Shown in pieces: positions 33,984-43,563 of a DNA stretch of 64,000 bases. Source of the DNA: Gammaproteobacteria bacterium (lineage in GTDB: Bacteria; Pseudomonadota; Gammaproteobacteria; JABCZS01). How positions within the stretch are numbered: position 1 is the stretch's first letter; the number at the start of each line of letters is the position of its first letter. The translations under genes were made by a program, and so were the position numbers. The notes beneath the pieces were generated by a model. It saw only the letters and a program-made list of their open reading frames with translations. It was not told the DNA's origin and made no database searches. The DNA lies in NCBI GenBank assembly GCA_013289605.1, contig JABCZS010000001.1, forward strand, positions 1-64,000, in the 5' to 3' direction.

Positions 33984-35069
33984 TTAACTATAATTCTGGG
34001 CCTCTGCCAACAAATCGGGGGTAATCAGGTGTGCATACTTACCGCCTGCAATATAAGGCCGCCCTATGTCTTCTAAGATGACACTATAGACTTGGCTATT
34101 CAGGCTTTTCTTATCCATTTTAAAATAATCTAGCCAGCTTACCTGCTTAATTGTATCGGGCAACGCCAAAGGGAGATGATAAGTCGCGAGGACCGCTTTT
34201 ATGCGCGCTAGGGCTTTAGGCACTAAGTAACCTAATTGCTGGGAAAAATAACATTCTATCAACATCCCAAGCGCCACGGCTTCTCCATGCCGTATGTCGT
34301 AATGACTCACTGATTCAATCACATGCCCGACGGTGTGGCCAAAATTTAACAATTGCCGCATATTTTTTTCTTCGGGATCGATTTCAACGATATCGCGTTT
34401 AATCTCACAACTGCGATAAATCATATGTTCAAGCTGATTTTTATCTTGCAGACTCAGCGTCTGCCTTTCTAATTCTGCAAATAAATCAGCATCACGAATC
34501 AGGGCATGCTTAATCAGCTCCACCATGCCATTATTAAATTCAACCGTCGGCAAAGTCGTTAAAAAATCCACATCGATATATACGCAATGCGGCTGCTTGA
34601 ATGCACCGATTAAATTTTTACCTTGAGGGACGTTCACACCGGTTTTGCCGCCTATACTCGCATCTACCATGGCGAGCAACGTGGTTGGTATGTAAATCAC
34701 CGGAACGCCGCGACAATAGGTTGCGGCAACAAACCCCGCCACATCGGTGACGATGCCGCCGCCTAATGCGATCACATAAGTATCGCGCGTACAGCGGGCA
34801 TTAAGCATCACCTCTTCTAGCTTCGCTTTAGTTTCACGTGTTTTGTAGTGTTCCCCCGGGGGAAATGTGGCGACATGCACGGGGGAACCTAATTGTTCGA
34901 GAATGTTTTTTAATCGTTGCGCATAAAGCGCCGATACGGTATCATCTGAAATAATGACAAACTGACTGGCTTTGTTTTTACAATCCTCGATAAGCAAATC
35001 ACTATTAAACAAATCTTGAATAAATTTTATTTCATAACGGGTTTGAGCATGAACGGTTAAACTCAGCAT
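33984..35069 (-). CDS. aroB: 3-dehydroquinate synthase
   Basis: 361 residues, full length. NAD-dependent enzyme that converts DAHP to 3-dehydroquinate, step 2 of the shikimate pathway. Seen: FPPGEHYKTRETKAKLE, ALGGGIVTDVAGFVAATYCRG, the GGKTGVNVPQGKNLIGAF segment and LLNFGHTVGHVIE with metal-binding His. It is the last gene of the aromatic supraoperon, 4 bases after the aroC stop; 94 bases separate it from the helicase gene. No clear terminator hairpin follows. Confidence 0.96.
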   Translation of the reverse strand: MLSLTVHAQTRYEIKFIQDLFNSDLLIEDCKNKASQFVIISDDTVSALYAQRLKNILEQLGSPVHVATFPPGEHYKTRETKAKLEEVMLNARCTRDTYVIALGGGIVTDVAGFVAATYCRGVPVIYIPTTLLAMVDASIGGKTGVNVPQGKNLIGAFKQPHCVYIDVDFLTTLPTVEFNNGMVELIKHALIRDADLFAELERQTLSLQDKNQLEHMIYRSCEIKRDIVEIDPEEKNMRQLLNFGHTVGHVIESVSHYDIRHGEAVALGMLIECYFSQQLGYLVPKALARIKAVLATYHLPLALPDTIKQVSWLDYFKMDKKSLNSQVYSVILEDIGRPYIAGGKYAHLITPDLLAEAQNYS

Positions 35070-35073
35070 TTTT

Positions 35074-36165
35074 TTATCCTAAGCGTATACAACGGTTACG
35101 TAATAAAGCATCAACCAATACCAGTGCGCACATCGCTTCAACAATGGGAACGGCGCGGATCGCGACACACGGATCATGGCGTGCCGTCTCGGGTAATTGA
35201 AACACAGCGGCTTTACCGGTTAAATCGACAGTCTCTTGGGGTTTTTTAATACTGGAGGTGGGCTTAAATGCCACGCGTCCGATTAAAGGCATACCTGTAG
35301 AAATGCCCCCCAACGTGCCACCGGCACGATTAGTTTGTGTACGTATGCCCTCTTGCCCCGTAACAAACGCATCGTTATGGGTAGAGCCTTGCATCAAGGC
35401 CGCATGAAAGCCTTCACCTATTTCAAAACCTTTCGTTGCAGGCAAACCTAGCATCGCTTTGGCTAAATTGGCTTCTAATTTTTCATACACAGGATCGCCT
35501 AAACCTGCCGGCAAATGTTCCACTCTAAATTCAATCACGCCGCCTAATGAATCACCACTCTGACTTGCTGCAGTGATGTCTAGCCGCATTTGCGCGCACG
35601 CTTTTTCATCGGGACAAAATAGAGGACTCGCTTCTGTCGCCGTTCTTAATGCGGGAAGTGCTTCTGGCAATTCAGTCGCATTGACTGCGCCGATAGATTT
35701 AATGTAAGCAACGATTTCAATTTGATAATGGCGTAAAATTTTAGTCGCAATCGCGCCTGCTGCAACACGACACGCGGTTTCGCGCGCCGACGCCCGGCCT
35801 CCACCACGATAATCAAATAAACCGTATTTTTCGATGTAGGTGTAATTTGCATGTCCAGGGCGCAATAAGTTTTTAATCGTCGCATATTGCGAAGAATCAG
35901 CGTCTTTATTTTTAATAATAATTGAAATCGGGGTGCCGGTAGTTTTGCCCTCAAATACCCCTGAGAATATTTCAGCGTTGTCGGTTTCTACACGCGGTGT
36001 CGTATACGCTTTACCCGGTGCGCGGCGTGCGAGTGCGACATTAATTTCTGCTTCATCGATGTCCAAACCTGCAGGACAACCATCAATGACAACGCCTATC
36101 GCTTTGCCGTGGGATTCGCCCCACGTAGTTATCCGAAAAATATCACCAAATGAATTACTGGCCAT
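35074..36165 (-). CDS. aroC: Chorismate synthase
   Basis: 363 residues, full length. It removes phosphate from EPSP to give chorismate, using reduced FMN. Family motifs: TWGESHGKAIGVVIDGCPAG at the N-terminus, YGLFDYRGGGRASARETA, and the C-terminal RHDPCVAIRAVPIVEAM. The start lies 7 bases after aroK. With aroB, aroA and aroK it covers four of the seven shikimate steps; DAHP synthase adds a fifth. aroD/aroQ and aroE must be elsewhere. Confidence 0.97.
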   Translation of the reverse strand: MASNSFGDIFRITTWGESHGKAIGVVIDGCPAGLDIDEAEINVALARRAPGKAYTTPRVETDNAEIFSGVFEGKTTGTPISIIIKNKDADSSQYATIKNLLRPGHANYTYIEKYGLFDYRGGGRASARETACRVAAGAIATKILRHYQIEIVAYIKSIGAVNATELPEALPALRTATEASPLFCPDEKACAQMRLDITAASQSGDSLGGVIEFRVEHLPAGLGDPVYEKLEANLAKAMLGLPATKGFEIGEGFHAALMQGSTHNDAFVTGQEGIRTQTNRAGGTLGGISTGMPLIGRVAFKPTSSIKKPQETVDLTGKAAVFQLPETARHDPCVAIRAVPIVEAMCALVLVDALLRNRCIRLG

Positions 36166-36172
36166 AATATCC

Positions 36173-36712
36173 TCAATTTGTCTCGTTTATTGATAAGGGA
36201 ATAGCGTTTCTTATTTCCATCACTATCGCTTGCGTTTTCTTGCCATCTACGTCGATAATAAAATCAGCGATGCCTTCGTAAATTTTATAACGTTGTTCAT
36301 GAATTTTTTCAAAAGAGGCATCCACCTCGTGGGGATTAATAAAGGCAGGAATGCGGCTTGCGATCATGCGTTCTTTTAATAGGGCTAGACTGGCACGTAA
36401 ATAAATAATTTTTCCTATGGTGTGTAAATGCGCAACATTCGTTGGATTTAATACACTGCCACCGCCTAGTGCAATCACGCGTTTATCTTTTTTTACTAGC
36501 GCTTGAATAATGCTCGATTCTAATTTGCGAAAAATGTCTTGCCCATGCTGAGTGTAAATTTCAGCAGCGCCCAATAATTCATTATTTTCTTGCCGGTAAT
36601 ATTCTTCCAGCAGCGTATCGGTATCATCAAAATGAAAATGTAGCGTTTTAGCCAGCATCGCGCCTACTGTGGATTTACCACAATTCTTAAAGCCGCATAA
36701 AATAATATTCAT
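36173..36712 (-). CDS. aroK: Shikimate kinase
   Basis: 179 residues. It phosphorylates shikimate at the 3-hydroxyl with ATP. P-loop GFKNCGKSTVG, FDDTDTLLE (shikimate-binding Asp), ALGGGSVLN and a lid region RIPAFINPHEVDASFEKIHEQR. The P-loop has NC-GKS where most have GAGKS. The ATG overlaps the aroA stop by 4 bases. Confidence 0.93.
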   Translation of the reverse strand: MNIILCGFKNCGKSTVGAMLAKTLHFHFDDTDTLLEEYYRQENNELLGAAEIYTQHGQDIFRKLESSIIQALVKKDKRVIALGGGSVLNPTNVAHLHTIGKIIYLRASLALLKERMIASRIPAFINPHEVDASFEKIHEQRYKIYEGIADFIIDVDGKKTQAIVMEIRNAIPLSINETN

Positions 36713-37995
36713 ACTGTGATCTCTAATTTTGCATTTAACTGGGTGAAATCAGCAAAAAAATTAGGGTAGCTTTTCTTGACCCATTCCACGCCATCAATCT
36801 TAGACTGACCTGCAGCAGCAAGGCCAGCTACGACTAAAGACATCACTATCCGATGATCATGATGCGAGTCTAATTCACTACCGGATAAAGGTGCGTGCTG
36901 AATGATTAAACCATCCTTTTGCTCAGTAATCTTTGCGCCCATTTTGGTTAACTCCAGCGTCATGGCTTGCAGCCTATCGCACTCTTTTTGACGTGCGATG
37001 CGTGCGCCCGTAATCACGGTCTCACCTTGAGCATAACAGCCGATAACCGCCAATATAGGGACTGCATCAATCATATCATTAACGTCAATGGCAATACCGT
37101 TTAAGCGGGGTGATTTTTCTACGGTCAACGTTTTCTCGGCATTATTGATGATAATATTTGCGCCCATTTGCTGTAGTATGGGGATGATTTTTTTATCCCC
37201 TTGCACATCAGACATATCGACATTTTCTATACAAATTTCCGATTGCGTCACTAGCGCTGCAGCAATAGGAAAGGCTAGGGAACTAAAATCACCCGGCACA
37301 CAATAATCAAAAGCCGCGATTTTCGCACCTCCTGCTACAGTATAATGCGTATAATCGTTGTTTTTATATGCGATACCTAAGCGTTTAAACCAATCTAAGG
37401 TCACCTCTATCCAGGGTTTTTCTCCGGGGTGCTCAACAACAATCTGTGACTCCCCTGTTGCGAAGGCACAGGCCATTAATAGCGCTGAGACGGGCTGCGA
37501 GTCCTGTCCTTCTAACTGAGTTTTACCTGGCTTTAATGGGCCTTTTACAATCAGAGGCGCGCGACCATCATTTTTTGTGGACACACAAAATACACCTAAA
37601 TGATTCAAGCCTTCAATTAAAGGCTGAGCCGGGCGTGAGTAACGGATAGAATGATCCCCGGTGAGTACGACGTAATCAGGCATTAAAGCAGCAATAGCTG
37701 CAATAAATCGCAATACCTGTCCGGAATTACCACAATCGATAACGTTATCCGGTGTTTGAAGTACGCCCGCATTACCCAAAATAGTGATGGTTTTATCCGT
37801 TTGAGTGATTTTTGCACCCAACTGTTGACACGCAGCAATCATGGCTGTGGCATCGGGTGAATGCAAGTAATCGTGCACATGGCTAGTGCCTTGCGCAAGG
37901 CTGGCAAATAAAATTGCGCGTAAGGTATGCGATTTAGAAGCTGAGGCTTTAATCGTACCACTGAGTTTTGAAGGCGTGACCTGAAAATATGTCAT
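36709..37995 (-). CDS. aroA: 3-phosphoshikimate 1-carboxyvinyltransferase (EPSP synthase)
   Basis: 428 residues, full length. It joins phosphoenolpyruvate to shikimate-3-phosphate. Seen: KASASKSHTLRAILFASLAQ, NSGQVLRFIAAIAAL (the family has GNAGTA/NSGTA here), QPVSALLMA, IARQKECDRLQAM and SHHDHRIVMSLVVAG. The GQ in NSGQVLR resembles class variants that differ from E. coli AroA at the PEP site. Twelve bases follow the pheA stop. Confidence 0.94.
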   Translation of the reverse strand: MTYFQVTPSKLSGTIKASASKSHTLRAILFASLAQGTSHVHDYLHSPDATAMIAACQQLGAKITQTDKTITILGNAGVLQTPDNVIDCGNSGQVLRFIAAIAALMPDYVVLTGDHSIRYSRPAQPLIEGLNHLGVFCVSTKNDGRAPLIVKGPLKPGKTQLEGQDSQPVSALLMACAFATGESQIVVEHPGEKPWIEVTLDWFKRLGIAYKNNDYTHYTVAGGAKIAAFDYCVPGDFSSLAFPIAAALVTQSEICIENVDMSDVQGDKKIIPILQQMGANIIINNAEKTLTVEKSPRLNGIAIDVNDMIDAVPILAVIGCYAQGETVITGARIARQKECDRLQAMTLELTKMGAKITEQKDGLIIQHAPLSGSELDSHHDHRIVMSLVVAGLAAAGQSKIDGVEWVKKSYPNFFADFTQLNAKLEITV

Positions 37996-38007
37996 AGCTT
38001 ACTCACT

Positions 38008-39087
38008 TTATAATACGGCTGCAGGATAAGATCCTAAAATATTCACTAACACTGGATTTTTCTGTAATTCTGCTAAAGCAAGTTTTACGGCTTCATCTTC
38101 CTGATGCCCCTCTATGTCTATAAAAAATAAGTAACTCCATTTTTGTCCTGAAGGACGCGAAGCAATACTGGTTAAATTAATATGGTGGAGATGAAACGGT
38201 AACATCAGTTTAATTAAAGCCCCAGGGGTATGCGGTGTCGCAAACATTAAAGTGGTTTTATCTTTACCGCTGGGTCTTATTTTTTGTTTACCGATAACAA
38301 TAAATCGCGTGGTATTTTGCGTCTGCCCTTCAATGTTTTCATGCACTTTATTAAGGTGATAAAGCTCTGCCGCTAAATCGCCTGCAATGGCAGCTACGCC
38401 CTGTTCCGCTTGCGCAAGCTGCGCTGCCTCCGCATTACTCTTCACTGCAATCCGATCGGCATGCGGCAAATGTTTGTTCAGCCACGCTTTGCATTGTTCA
38501 AATGAATGCGGGTGTGAATAAATACGTGTAATCGGCGCCTCATCATCACGGTGACGCAATAAATGTTGATGCACGGGTAATAAATGCTCGCCACAAATCT
38601 GCAAGTTAGAATTAATTAATAAATCCAGGGTGGGCGTCACCACACCCGAACTTGAATTTTCAAAAGGCACAACACCGTAATAGGCATCACCCTGCTCGAC
38701 ACTAGCAAAGACTTCTTCAAGCGTTTGGCAAGGTTTAATTTCGATATTTTTACCAAAATGCTTAAGCACGCATAAATGAGAAAAAGTGCCGATGGGCCCT
38801 AAAAAAGCAATTTTTTGCTGTTGTTGTAAAGCCAAGCACACGCGCATAATTTCTTGAAAGATATGCGCGATGTCTTCTTTATTTAATACCCCTTGATAGG
38901 TATCCATGATACGCCGCAAAATCAAGGCTTCACGCTCAGGACGATAATAGTCTACGTGATCCACATGCTGTGCTTTAATTTTCGAGACTTCTATAGCAAG
39001 CTGTGCGCGTTCATCAATTAAATCACATATATTTTTATCTAATACGTCTATTTTATCGCGAATCAATGCCAGTTCATTCTCATGCAT
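38008..39087 (-). CDS. pheA: Chorismate mutase/prephenate dehydratase (P-protein)
   Basis: 359 residues with three parts: chorismate mutase (~1-90: LIRDKIDVLDKNICDLIDER), prephenate dehydratase (~93-270: KIAFLGPIGTFSHLC, YGVVPFENSSSGVVTPTLDL, NTTRFIVIG) and an ACT domain (~275-355: GALIKLMLPFHLHHINLTSI then SRPSG), the phenylalanine-binding ESRP-type site appearing as ASRPSG. It makes phenylpyruvate from chorismate and is normally inhibited by phenylalanine. The start overlaps the DAHP synthase stop by 8 bases. Confidence 0.95.
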   Translation of the reverse strand: MHENELALIRDKIDVLDKNICDLIDERAQLAIEVSKIKAQHVDHVDYYRPEREALILRRIMDTYQGVLNKEDIAHIFQEIMRVCLALQQQQKIAFLGPIGTFSHLCVLKHFGKNIEIKPCQTLEEVFASVEQGDAYYGVVPFENSSSGVVTPTLDLLINSNLQICGEHLLPVHQHLLRHRDDEAPITRIYSHPHSFEQCKAWLNKHLPHADRIAVKSNAEAAQLAQAEQGVAAIAGDLAAELYHLNKVHENIEGQTQNTTRFIVIGKQKIRPSGKDKTTLMFATPHTPGALIKLMLPFHLHHINLTSIASRPSGQKWSYLFFIDIEGHQEDEAVKLALAELQKNPVLVNILGSYPAAVL

Positions 39088-40153
39088 GCGACTCTCCTTT
39101 TTTACGTCGCACTTGTACCGCTTTTGCCAATGCGTGTAGCATGGTCACCGTCTCATCCCAAGCGATGCAGGCATCCGTTATACTTTGGCCATAAGTCATT
39201 TGCGCTTTATGGGTCAAGGCCTGTTGACCCGCCACTAAATTACTCTCCACCATGACGCCGCATATCGCTTGTTGTCCAGATTTTAATTGCTGACACAGAT
39301 CCTCTGCCACTAACATCTGTTTTTTATAATCCTTTTGGCTATTGCCGTGACTGCAATCTATCATAATGCGTTGTTGCAAACCATGCTCATGGAGTAATTT
39401 TTGGGTCCGCTCGATGTCAGCTGCACTGTAATTAGGCCCACTGCTTGCACCACGTAAAATCACGTGCGTATCGGTATTGCCTTTAGTGCTGACGATAACC
39501 GGCACACCCAGTTTACTCACGCTTAAAAAATGATGCCCTTCTTGTGCCGAGCGCATCGCATCAACCGCAATTTTAATATTTCCATCCGTACCGTTTTTAA
39601 AACCCACGGGCATAGATAAACCTGAGGCTAATTCTCTATGCACTTGACTCTCTGTAGTGCGTGCCCCGATTGCGCCCCAGGACACCACATCACTAATGTA
39701 TTGCGGAATGATCACATCTAGAAATTCCGTGCCTATGGGTAAGCCCATTACACTTAAATCAATTAATAATTTTCGAGCTATCGCAAGCCCAGTATTTATA
39801 TCAAAGCTGCCATCAAGGTGTGGATCATTAATCAAACCTTTCCAGCCCACTGTGGTACGTGGCTTTTCAAAATAAACCCGCATGATAATATGCAGATCAG
39901 CCTGCAATTCAGACCTTAACGCCTGTAACTTTTCGCCATAAGCCAATGCGGCATCCACATCATGTATCGAGCACGGGCCAACTACGACAATTAAGCGATC
40001 ATCACGGCCATAAATAATGTCACTGGCCATTTTCCTCGAATCGATAATCGCAGCAGCACTGGAACTGGGCAGTGGCTGCTGTGCTAATAAGAGTGCGGGC
40101 GAGGTAATGGGTCGCAGCTGACTAATGCGTATATCATCGGTAGTATGTATCAT
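39080..40153 (-). CDS. 3-deoxy-7-phosphoheptulonate (DAHP) synthase, class I
   Basis: About 357 residues from the ATG at 40153 (AGAG upstream); an upstream in-frame start at 40189 would overlap trpA. It condenses PEP with erythrose-4-phosphate, the entry step of the shikimate pathway. Class I-alpha motifs: VVGPCSIHD, MRVYFEKPRTTVGWKGLIND, GARTTESQVHRELASGLSMP and DCSHGNSQKDYKK. It is of the AroF/G/H type; which amino acid inhibits it cannot be read by eye, so no symbol is given. It starts 32 bases after trpA, linking the trp and aro halves of the supraoperon. Confidence 0.95.
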   Translation of the reverse strand: MIHTTDDIRISQLRPITSPALLLAQQPLPSSSAAAIIDSRKMASDIIYGRDDRLIVVVGPCSIHDVDAALAYGEKLQALRSELQADLHIIMRVYFEKPRTTVGWKGLINDPHLDGSFDINTGLAIARKLLIDLSVMGLPIGTEFLDVIIPQYISDVVSWGAIGARTTESQVHRELASGLSMPVGFKNGTDGNIKIAVDAMRSAQEGHHFLSVSKLGVPVIVSTKGNTDTHVILRGASSGPNYSAADIERTQKLLHEHGLQQRIMIDCSHGNSQKDYKKQMLVAEDLCQQLKSGQQAICGVMVESNLVAGQQALTHKAQMTYGQSITDACIAWDETVTMLHALAKAVQVRRKKGESHA

Positions 40154-40185
40154 GGTTAGGTTCTCTAGTATTAAAAAAATAAAAT

Positions 40186-40956
40186 TCAATCTTCACACGG
40201 GTTAATCTGTCTTGCAAGCGCGGTTAATTGCTCGGGGCTCGCGCCATTTTCTATTGCCTGAATAAAATAAGACCCCACTACAAATCCTTGAGCGTGAGCT
40301 ACCGCCGCACGGCTAGCCGCGCGTGAGGCAATACCAAAACCCACGATCACCGGCAAATCAGTGACCTGCTTAATCTGCTTTAATTTCTCATCAACTCCAT
40401 TAGGCAATTGTTGTCTGACTCCGGTGGTGCCGGCCCGACACGCGTAATATAAAAATCCTCGTGCGTGCTGAATAATTTCAGGCAAACGCGCAGGTAGAGT
40501 ATTCGGAGCAATCACCATAATAGGATCTAAATTTAACTGCGCACACGTTTGCAGGTGATCATGCGCCTCAAAAAAGGGTAAATCAATGATTAAAATTCCA
40601 TCTACCCCTGCTTGTTGCGCTTGGGCTAAGATATGCTGCTCGCTCAAAGCAAGTATGGGATTATAGTAAGTAAATAAAATAATAGGGATCTGCGTCTGTA
40701 TGCGTAGCGTTTTAATCAAAGTTAAGGCATCAAAAACAGTCGTATTTTTCGCAAGGGATCGCTGCATAGCGCGCTGTATCACCACGCCATCTGCAATCGG
40801 ATCTGAAAAGGGAATGCCGATTTCTAGCAGGTTCACGCCCCCTGCAATCAGTGCATGGATCTGCTCCAGCTGCTGATTTAAAGTCCCATCGCCTGCGGTG
40901 AGATACGCTGCAAATACTTTACCTTGTTGAAAGGTTTTTTCAATTCTATTCATCAT
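40186..40956 (-). CDS. trpA: Tryptophan synthase alpha subunit
   Basis: 256 residues. It splits indole-3-glycerol phosphate to indole and glyceraldehyde-3-phosphate and channels indole to TrpB. Seen: AYLTAGDG, LLEIGIPFSDPIADGVVIQ (catalytic Glu and Asp region), ILIIDLPFFE (the family has DLP with catalytic Asp), YYACRAGTTGVR and VIVGFGIAS. The ATG overlaps the trpB stop by 4 bases. Confidence 0.97.
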   Translation of the reverse strand: MMNRIEKTFQQGKVFAAYLTAGDGTLNQQLEQIHALIAGGVNLLEIGIPFSDPIADGVVIQRAMQRSLAKNTTVFDALTLIKTLRIQTQIPIILFTYYNPILALSEQHILAQAQQAGVDGILIIDLPFFEAHDHLQTCAQLNLDPIMVIAPNTLPARLPEIIQHARGFLYYACRAGTTGVRQQLPNGVDEKLKQIKQVTDLPVIVGFGIASRAASRAAVAHAQGFVVGSYFIQAIENGASPEQLTALARQINPCED

Positions 40957-42140
40957 GCATCATCCAACAATTTTTTCTCAAATAACTGCGGTAAATCTTT
41001 ATCGCCGCGTCCGGATAAATTAATCACGACATTATAATCACGTGGCCATGCGTGAGCCTCTGCACACACAAAGGCGAGCGCATGAGAGGATTCCAAAGCA
41101 GGAATAATGCCTTCTGTTTTGGCCAAAAGTTTAAACGCCGCAATCACGGCATCATCTTGCACACTGGAATAGTGTACCCGATCGCTCTCAAAAAGTTGTG
41201 CATGTTGTGGCCCGACCATGGGGTAGTCTAAACCTGCAGAAATCGAATGGGTATCTGCGACTTGTCCAAAGCTATCTTGCAATAAATAACTGTAACACCC
41301 GTGTAACACACCCGGACTGCCCGATAAAAATCGGGCCGCATGCTCCCCGGTGTGCGGCCCCTTACCGCCTGCTTCCACACCGTAAAGTGCCACTTTTTCC
41401 TCGGCCAAAAAAGGCGCAAAAATACCAATGGCATTTGATCCCCCGCCTACGCACGCAATCACGCTATTAGGCAATTGACCGAAGCGTTCTAAACATTGTA
41501 CTTTAGTTTCGCGCCCGATCACTTCTTGAAAATAGCCTACCATTTGTGGATAGGGATGCGGCCCTAAGGCTGAACCTAAACAATAATGACTGGTCGCAAA
41601 ATGTGCCGCCCAATCGCGCAGGGCCTCATTGACCGCATCTTTTAAAGTTTGACTGCCTAGGGTGACGCTTGCCACCTCGGCCCCTAATAAACGCATCCGC
41701 GCCACATTAGGCCCTTGGCGTTTCATGTCTACAGCGCCCATATATATCACGCACTCAAGACCTAACAATGCACATGCCGTTGCAGTAGCCACACCATGTT
41801 GTCCAGCGCCTGTTTCCGCAATAATACGGGTTTTACCTAAGTGTTTAGCGAGTAAACATTGTCCAATCGCATTATTAAATTTATGCGCGCCCGTGTGCAA
41901 TAAATCTTCACGTTTTAAAAAAAGACGCGGCCCATGCACCGCTGCGGCAAACCGTTTAATTTCAGTCAAGGGCGTCGGGCGACCCGCATAAGTGGTTAAG
42001 TGCTCATGCAAAACTTGTTTGAAAGCAGGATCCCTCTTTATTGCTTCAAACGCGTCCGTTAATTCCTGGATAGGCGCAATCAATAATTCAGGTAAAAATT
42101 GTCCGCCAAATTTTCCGTAGTAACTGGAAGGTTGCGTCAT
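40953..42140 (-). CDS. trpB: Tryptophan synthase beta subunit
   Basis: 395 residues, PLP enzyme that joins indole and serine. The PLP Lys lies in LLHTGAHKFNNAIGQ; also RIIAETGAGQHGVATATACA, CVGGGSNAIG and SAGLDYPMVGPQH. Full length and intact. Its ATG overlaps the trpF stop by 4 bases. Confidence 0.98.
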   Translation of the reverse strand: MTQPSSYYGKFGGQFLPELLIAPIQELTDAFEAIKRDPAFKQVLHEHLTTYAGRPTPLTEIKRFAAAVHGPRLFLKREDLLHTGAHKFNNAIGQCLLAKHLGKTRIIAETGAGQHGVATATACALLGLECVIYMGAVDMKRQGPNVARMRLLGAEVASVTLGSQTLKDAVNEALRDWAAHFATSHYCLGSALGPHPYPQMVGYFQEVIGRETKVQCLERFGQLPNSVIACVGGGSNAIGIFAPFLAEEKVALYGVEAGGKGPHTGEHAARFLSGSPGVLHGCYSYLLQDSFGQVADTHSISAGLDYPMVGPQHAQLFESDRVHYSSVQDDAVIAAFKLLAKTEGIIPALESSHALAFVCAEAHAWPRDYNVVINLSGRGDKDLPQLFEKKLLDDA

Positions 42141-42763
42141 GCTTGTTCTCTCACTTTGGTAATAAATTGAGCAATCAGATCAGCTGATTTTTCCCCACGC
42201 GTCAATTCCACCCCACTTGAAACATCCACAGCATAAGGGTGGGTTGTGCATATCGCAGCTTGCACAGTGTCTACCGTTAAGCCCCCGGCTAAAAAAAAGC
42301 GTAAGCCGTATAACGATTGAATATGAGTTAACACAACCTTCTGGCCGCTGCCCGCCTGTACCCCATCAAATAAAATAAAATCATGTTCTGGGCGTAAATG
42401 GTGCACGTCATTTTTATCATACGTTAATTCGCCCAAAGGGTTAACCGTTATCACATAAATTTTCTGTAAAGATTCGGGTAAATCATACAACTCGGCTTTG
42501 GCTTTTTCACCGTGCAATTGCACATGGGTGATCCCGGTTTGCTTACACACAGTGCGTATAGTAGCTACATCAGCATGATTAAAAACGGCAACGGGAATGC
42601 CCTTTTCTTTATGCACCATTGCGGCAATAGCTATGGCCTCATCTAATGACACATAACGTGGGGAGTTTGGATCAAAAACCAATCCCACGAAATGAGCACC
42701 TAATTGTATACACTTTTGCGCAATCTGTGGCGTGCGGACACCGCATATTTTTATCTGGGTCAT
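42137..42763 (-). CDS. trpF: Phosphoribosylanthranilate isomerase
   Basis: 208 residues, TIM barrel. The N-terminus IKICGVRTPQIAQKC has the catalytic Cys, FVGLVFDPNSPRYV follows, FLAGGLTVDTV forms the phosphate loop and AVDVSSGVE the terminal motif with catalytic Asp before it. It stands as a separate gene rather than the TrpC-TrpF fusion of enterobacteria. Four-base overlaps with trpC upstream and trpB downstream. Confidence 0.96.
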   Translation of the reverse strand: MTQIKICGVRTPQIAQKCIQLGAHFVGLVFDPNSPRYVSLDEAIAIAAMVHKEKGIPVAVFNHADVATIRTVCKQTGITHVQLHGEKAKAELYDLPESLQKIYVITVNPLGELTYDKNDVHHLRPEHDFILFDGVQAGSGQKVVLTHIQSLYGLRFFLAGGLTVDTVQAAICTTHPYAVDVSSGVELTRGEKSADLIAQFITKVREQA

Positions 42764-43563
42764 GGGGCGACTCCACGCATGTTGCGGATTAACTCACCTG
42801 GATCCTCTGCGCGTACCAAAGCTTCACCCACTAATAAAGCATCAAATCCAGCAGCAAATAAATGCTGCGCCGTCATGGCATCTTTAATCCCAGATTCTGA
42901 GACGACTATGCGTGAAGCTGGGATTTCAGAAATTAAAGCAAATGATGTTTCGATATCTACTAAAAGTGTACTTAAATTACGATTATTAATGCCAATAATA
43001 TCCGCCTCTATCTCCAAGGCATAGTCTAACTCTTCTAGCGTGTGAACCTCCACCAAAGCCTCTAAACCTAGATGATGCGCAAAATCTAATAATTCTTCTG
43101 TTTTATCTTGAGTTGCAGCGACTATAAGTAATACTGCATCCGCACCATAATGGGCAGCCTCGGCAATTTGAATCTCATCAATAATAAATTCTTTACGCAA
43201 AATTGCACAATCCATAGTTTCTAGGGCTGAACTAATGTGTAGTAAATCATTAAGCGATCCCTTGAAAAAAGTTTCATCCGTTAATACCGAAATGGCAGCT
43301 GCCCCAGCCTGTTGGTAGATTTGAGCCAAATGCACGGGATCAGGGATCTGTGCCAAGAGACCTGATGCAGGTGAAGCCCGCTTAATTTCAGCGATAATGG
43401 CGCAAGGCTTACGCAGTGCCTTTTTCAAAGATTTTATTTTACGCGTAGATTCGCCCTGCATGTAAGGCGCTAACACATGATGCGGGTCTTGGGTTAATTG
43501 TATTTTCAATGCTGCAACCTGTTGTTGTTTAAGCGCAAGAATTTCTTTTAAGGTATTATGCAT
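42760..43563 (-). CDS. trpC: Indole-3-glycerol phosphate synthase
   Basis: About 267 residues from the ATG at 43563, which has AGGAG 6 bases upstream inside trpD; an ATG five codons earlier lacks that spacing. Seen: CAIIAEIKRASPASGLL (catalytic Lys), ILRKEFIIDEIQI (Lys), IIGINNRNLSTL and VVSESGIKD, with LLVGEALVRAEDPG at the end. It cyclises CdRP to indole-3-glycerol phosphate. The gene overlaps the trpD stop by 8 bases. Confidence 0.96.
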   Translation of the reverse strand: MHNTLKEILALKQQQVAALKIQLTQDPHHVLAPYMQGESTRKIKSLKKALRKPCAIIAEIKRASPASGLLAQIPDPVHLAQIYQQAGAAAISVLTDETFFKGSLNDLLHISSALETMDCAILRKEFIIDEIQIAEAAHYGADAVLLIVAATQDKTEELLDFAHHLGLEALVEVHTLEELDYALEIEADIIGINNRNLSTLLVDIETSFALISEIPASRIVVSESGIKDAMTAQHLFAAGFDALLVGEALVRAEDPGELIRNMRGVAP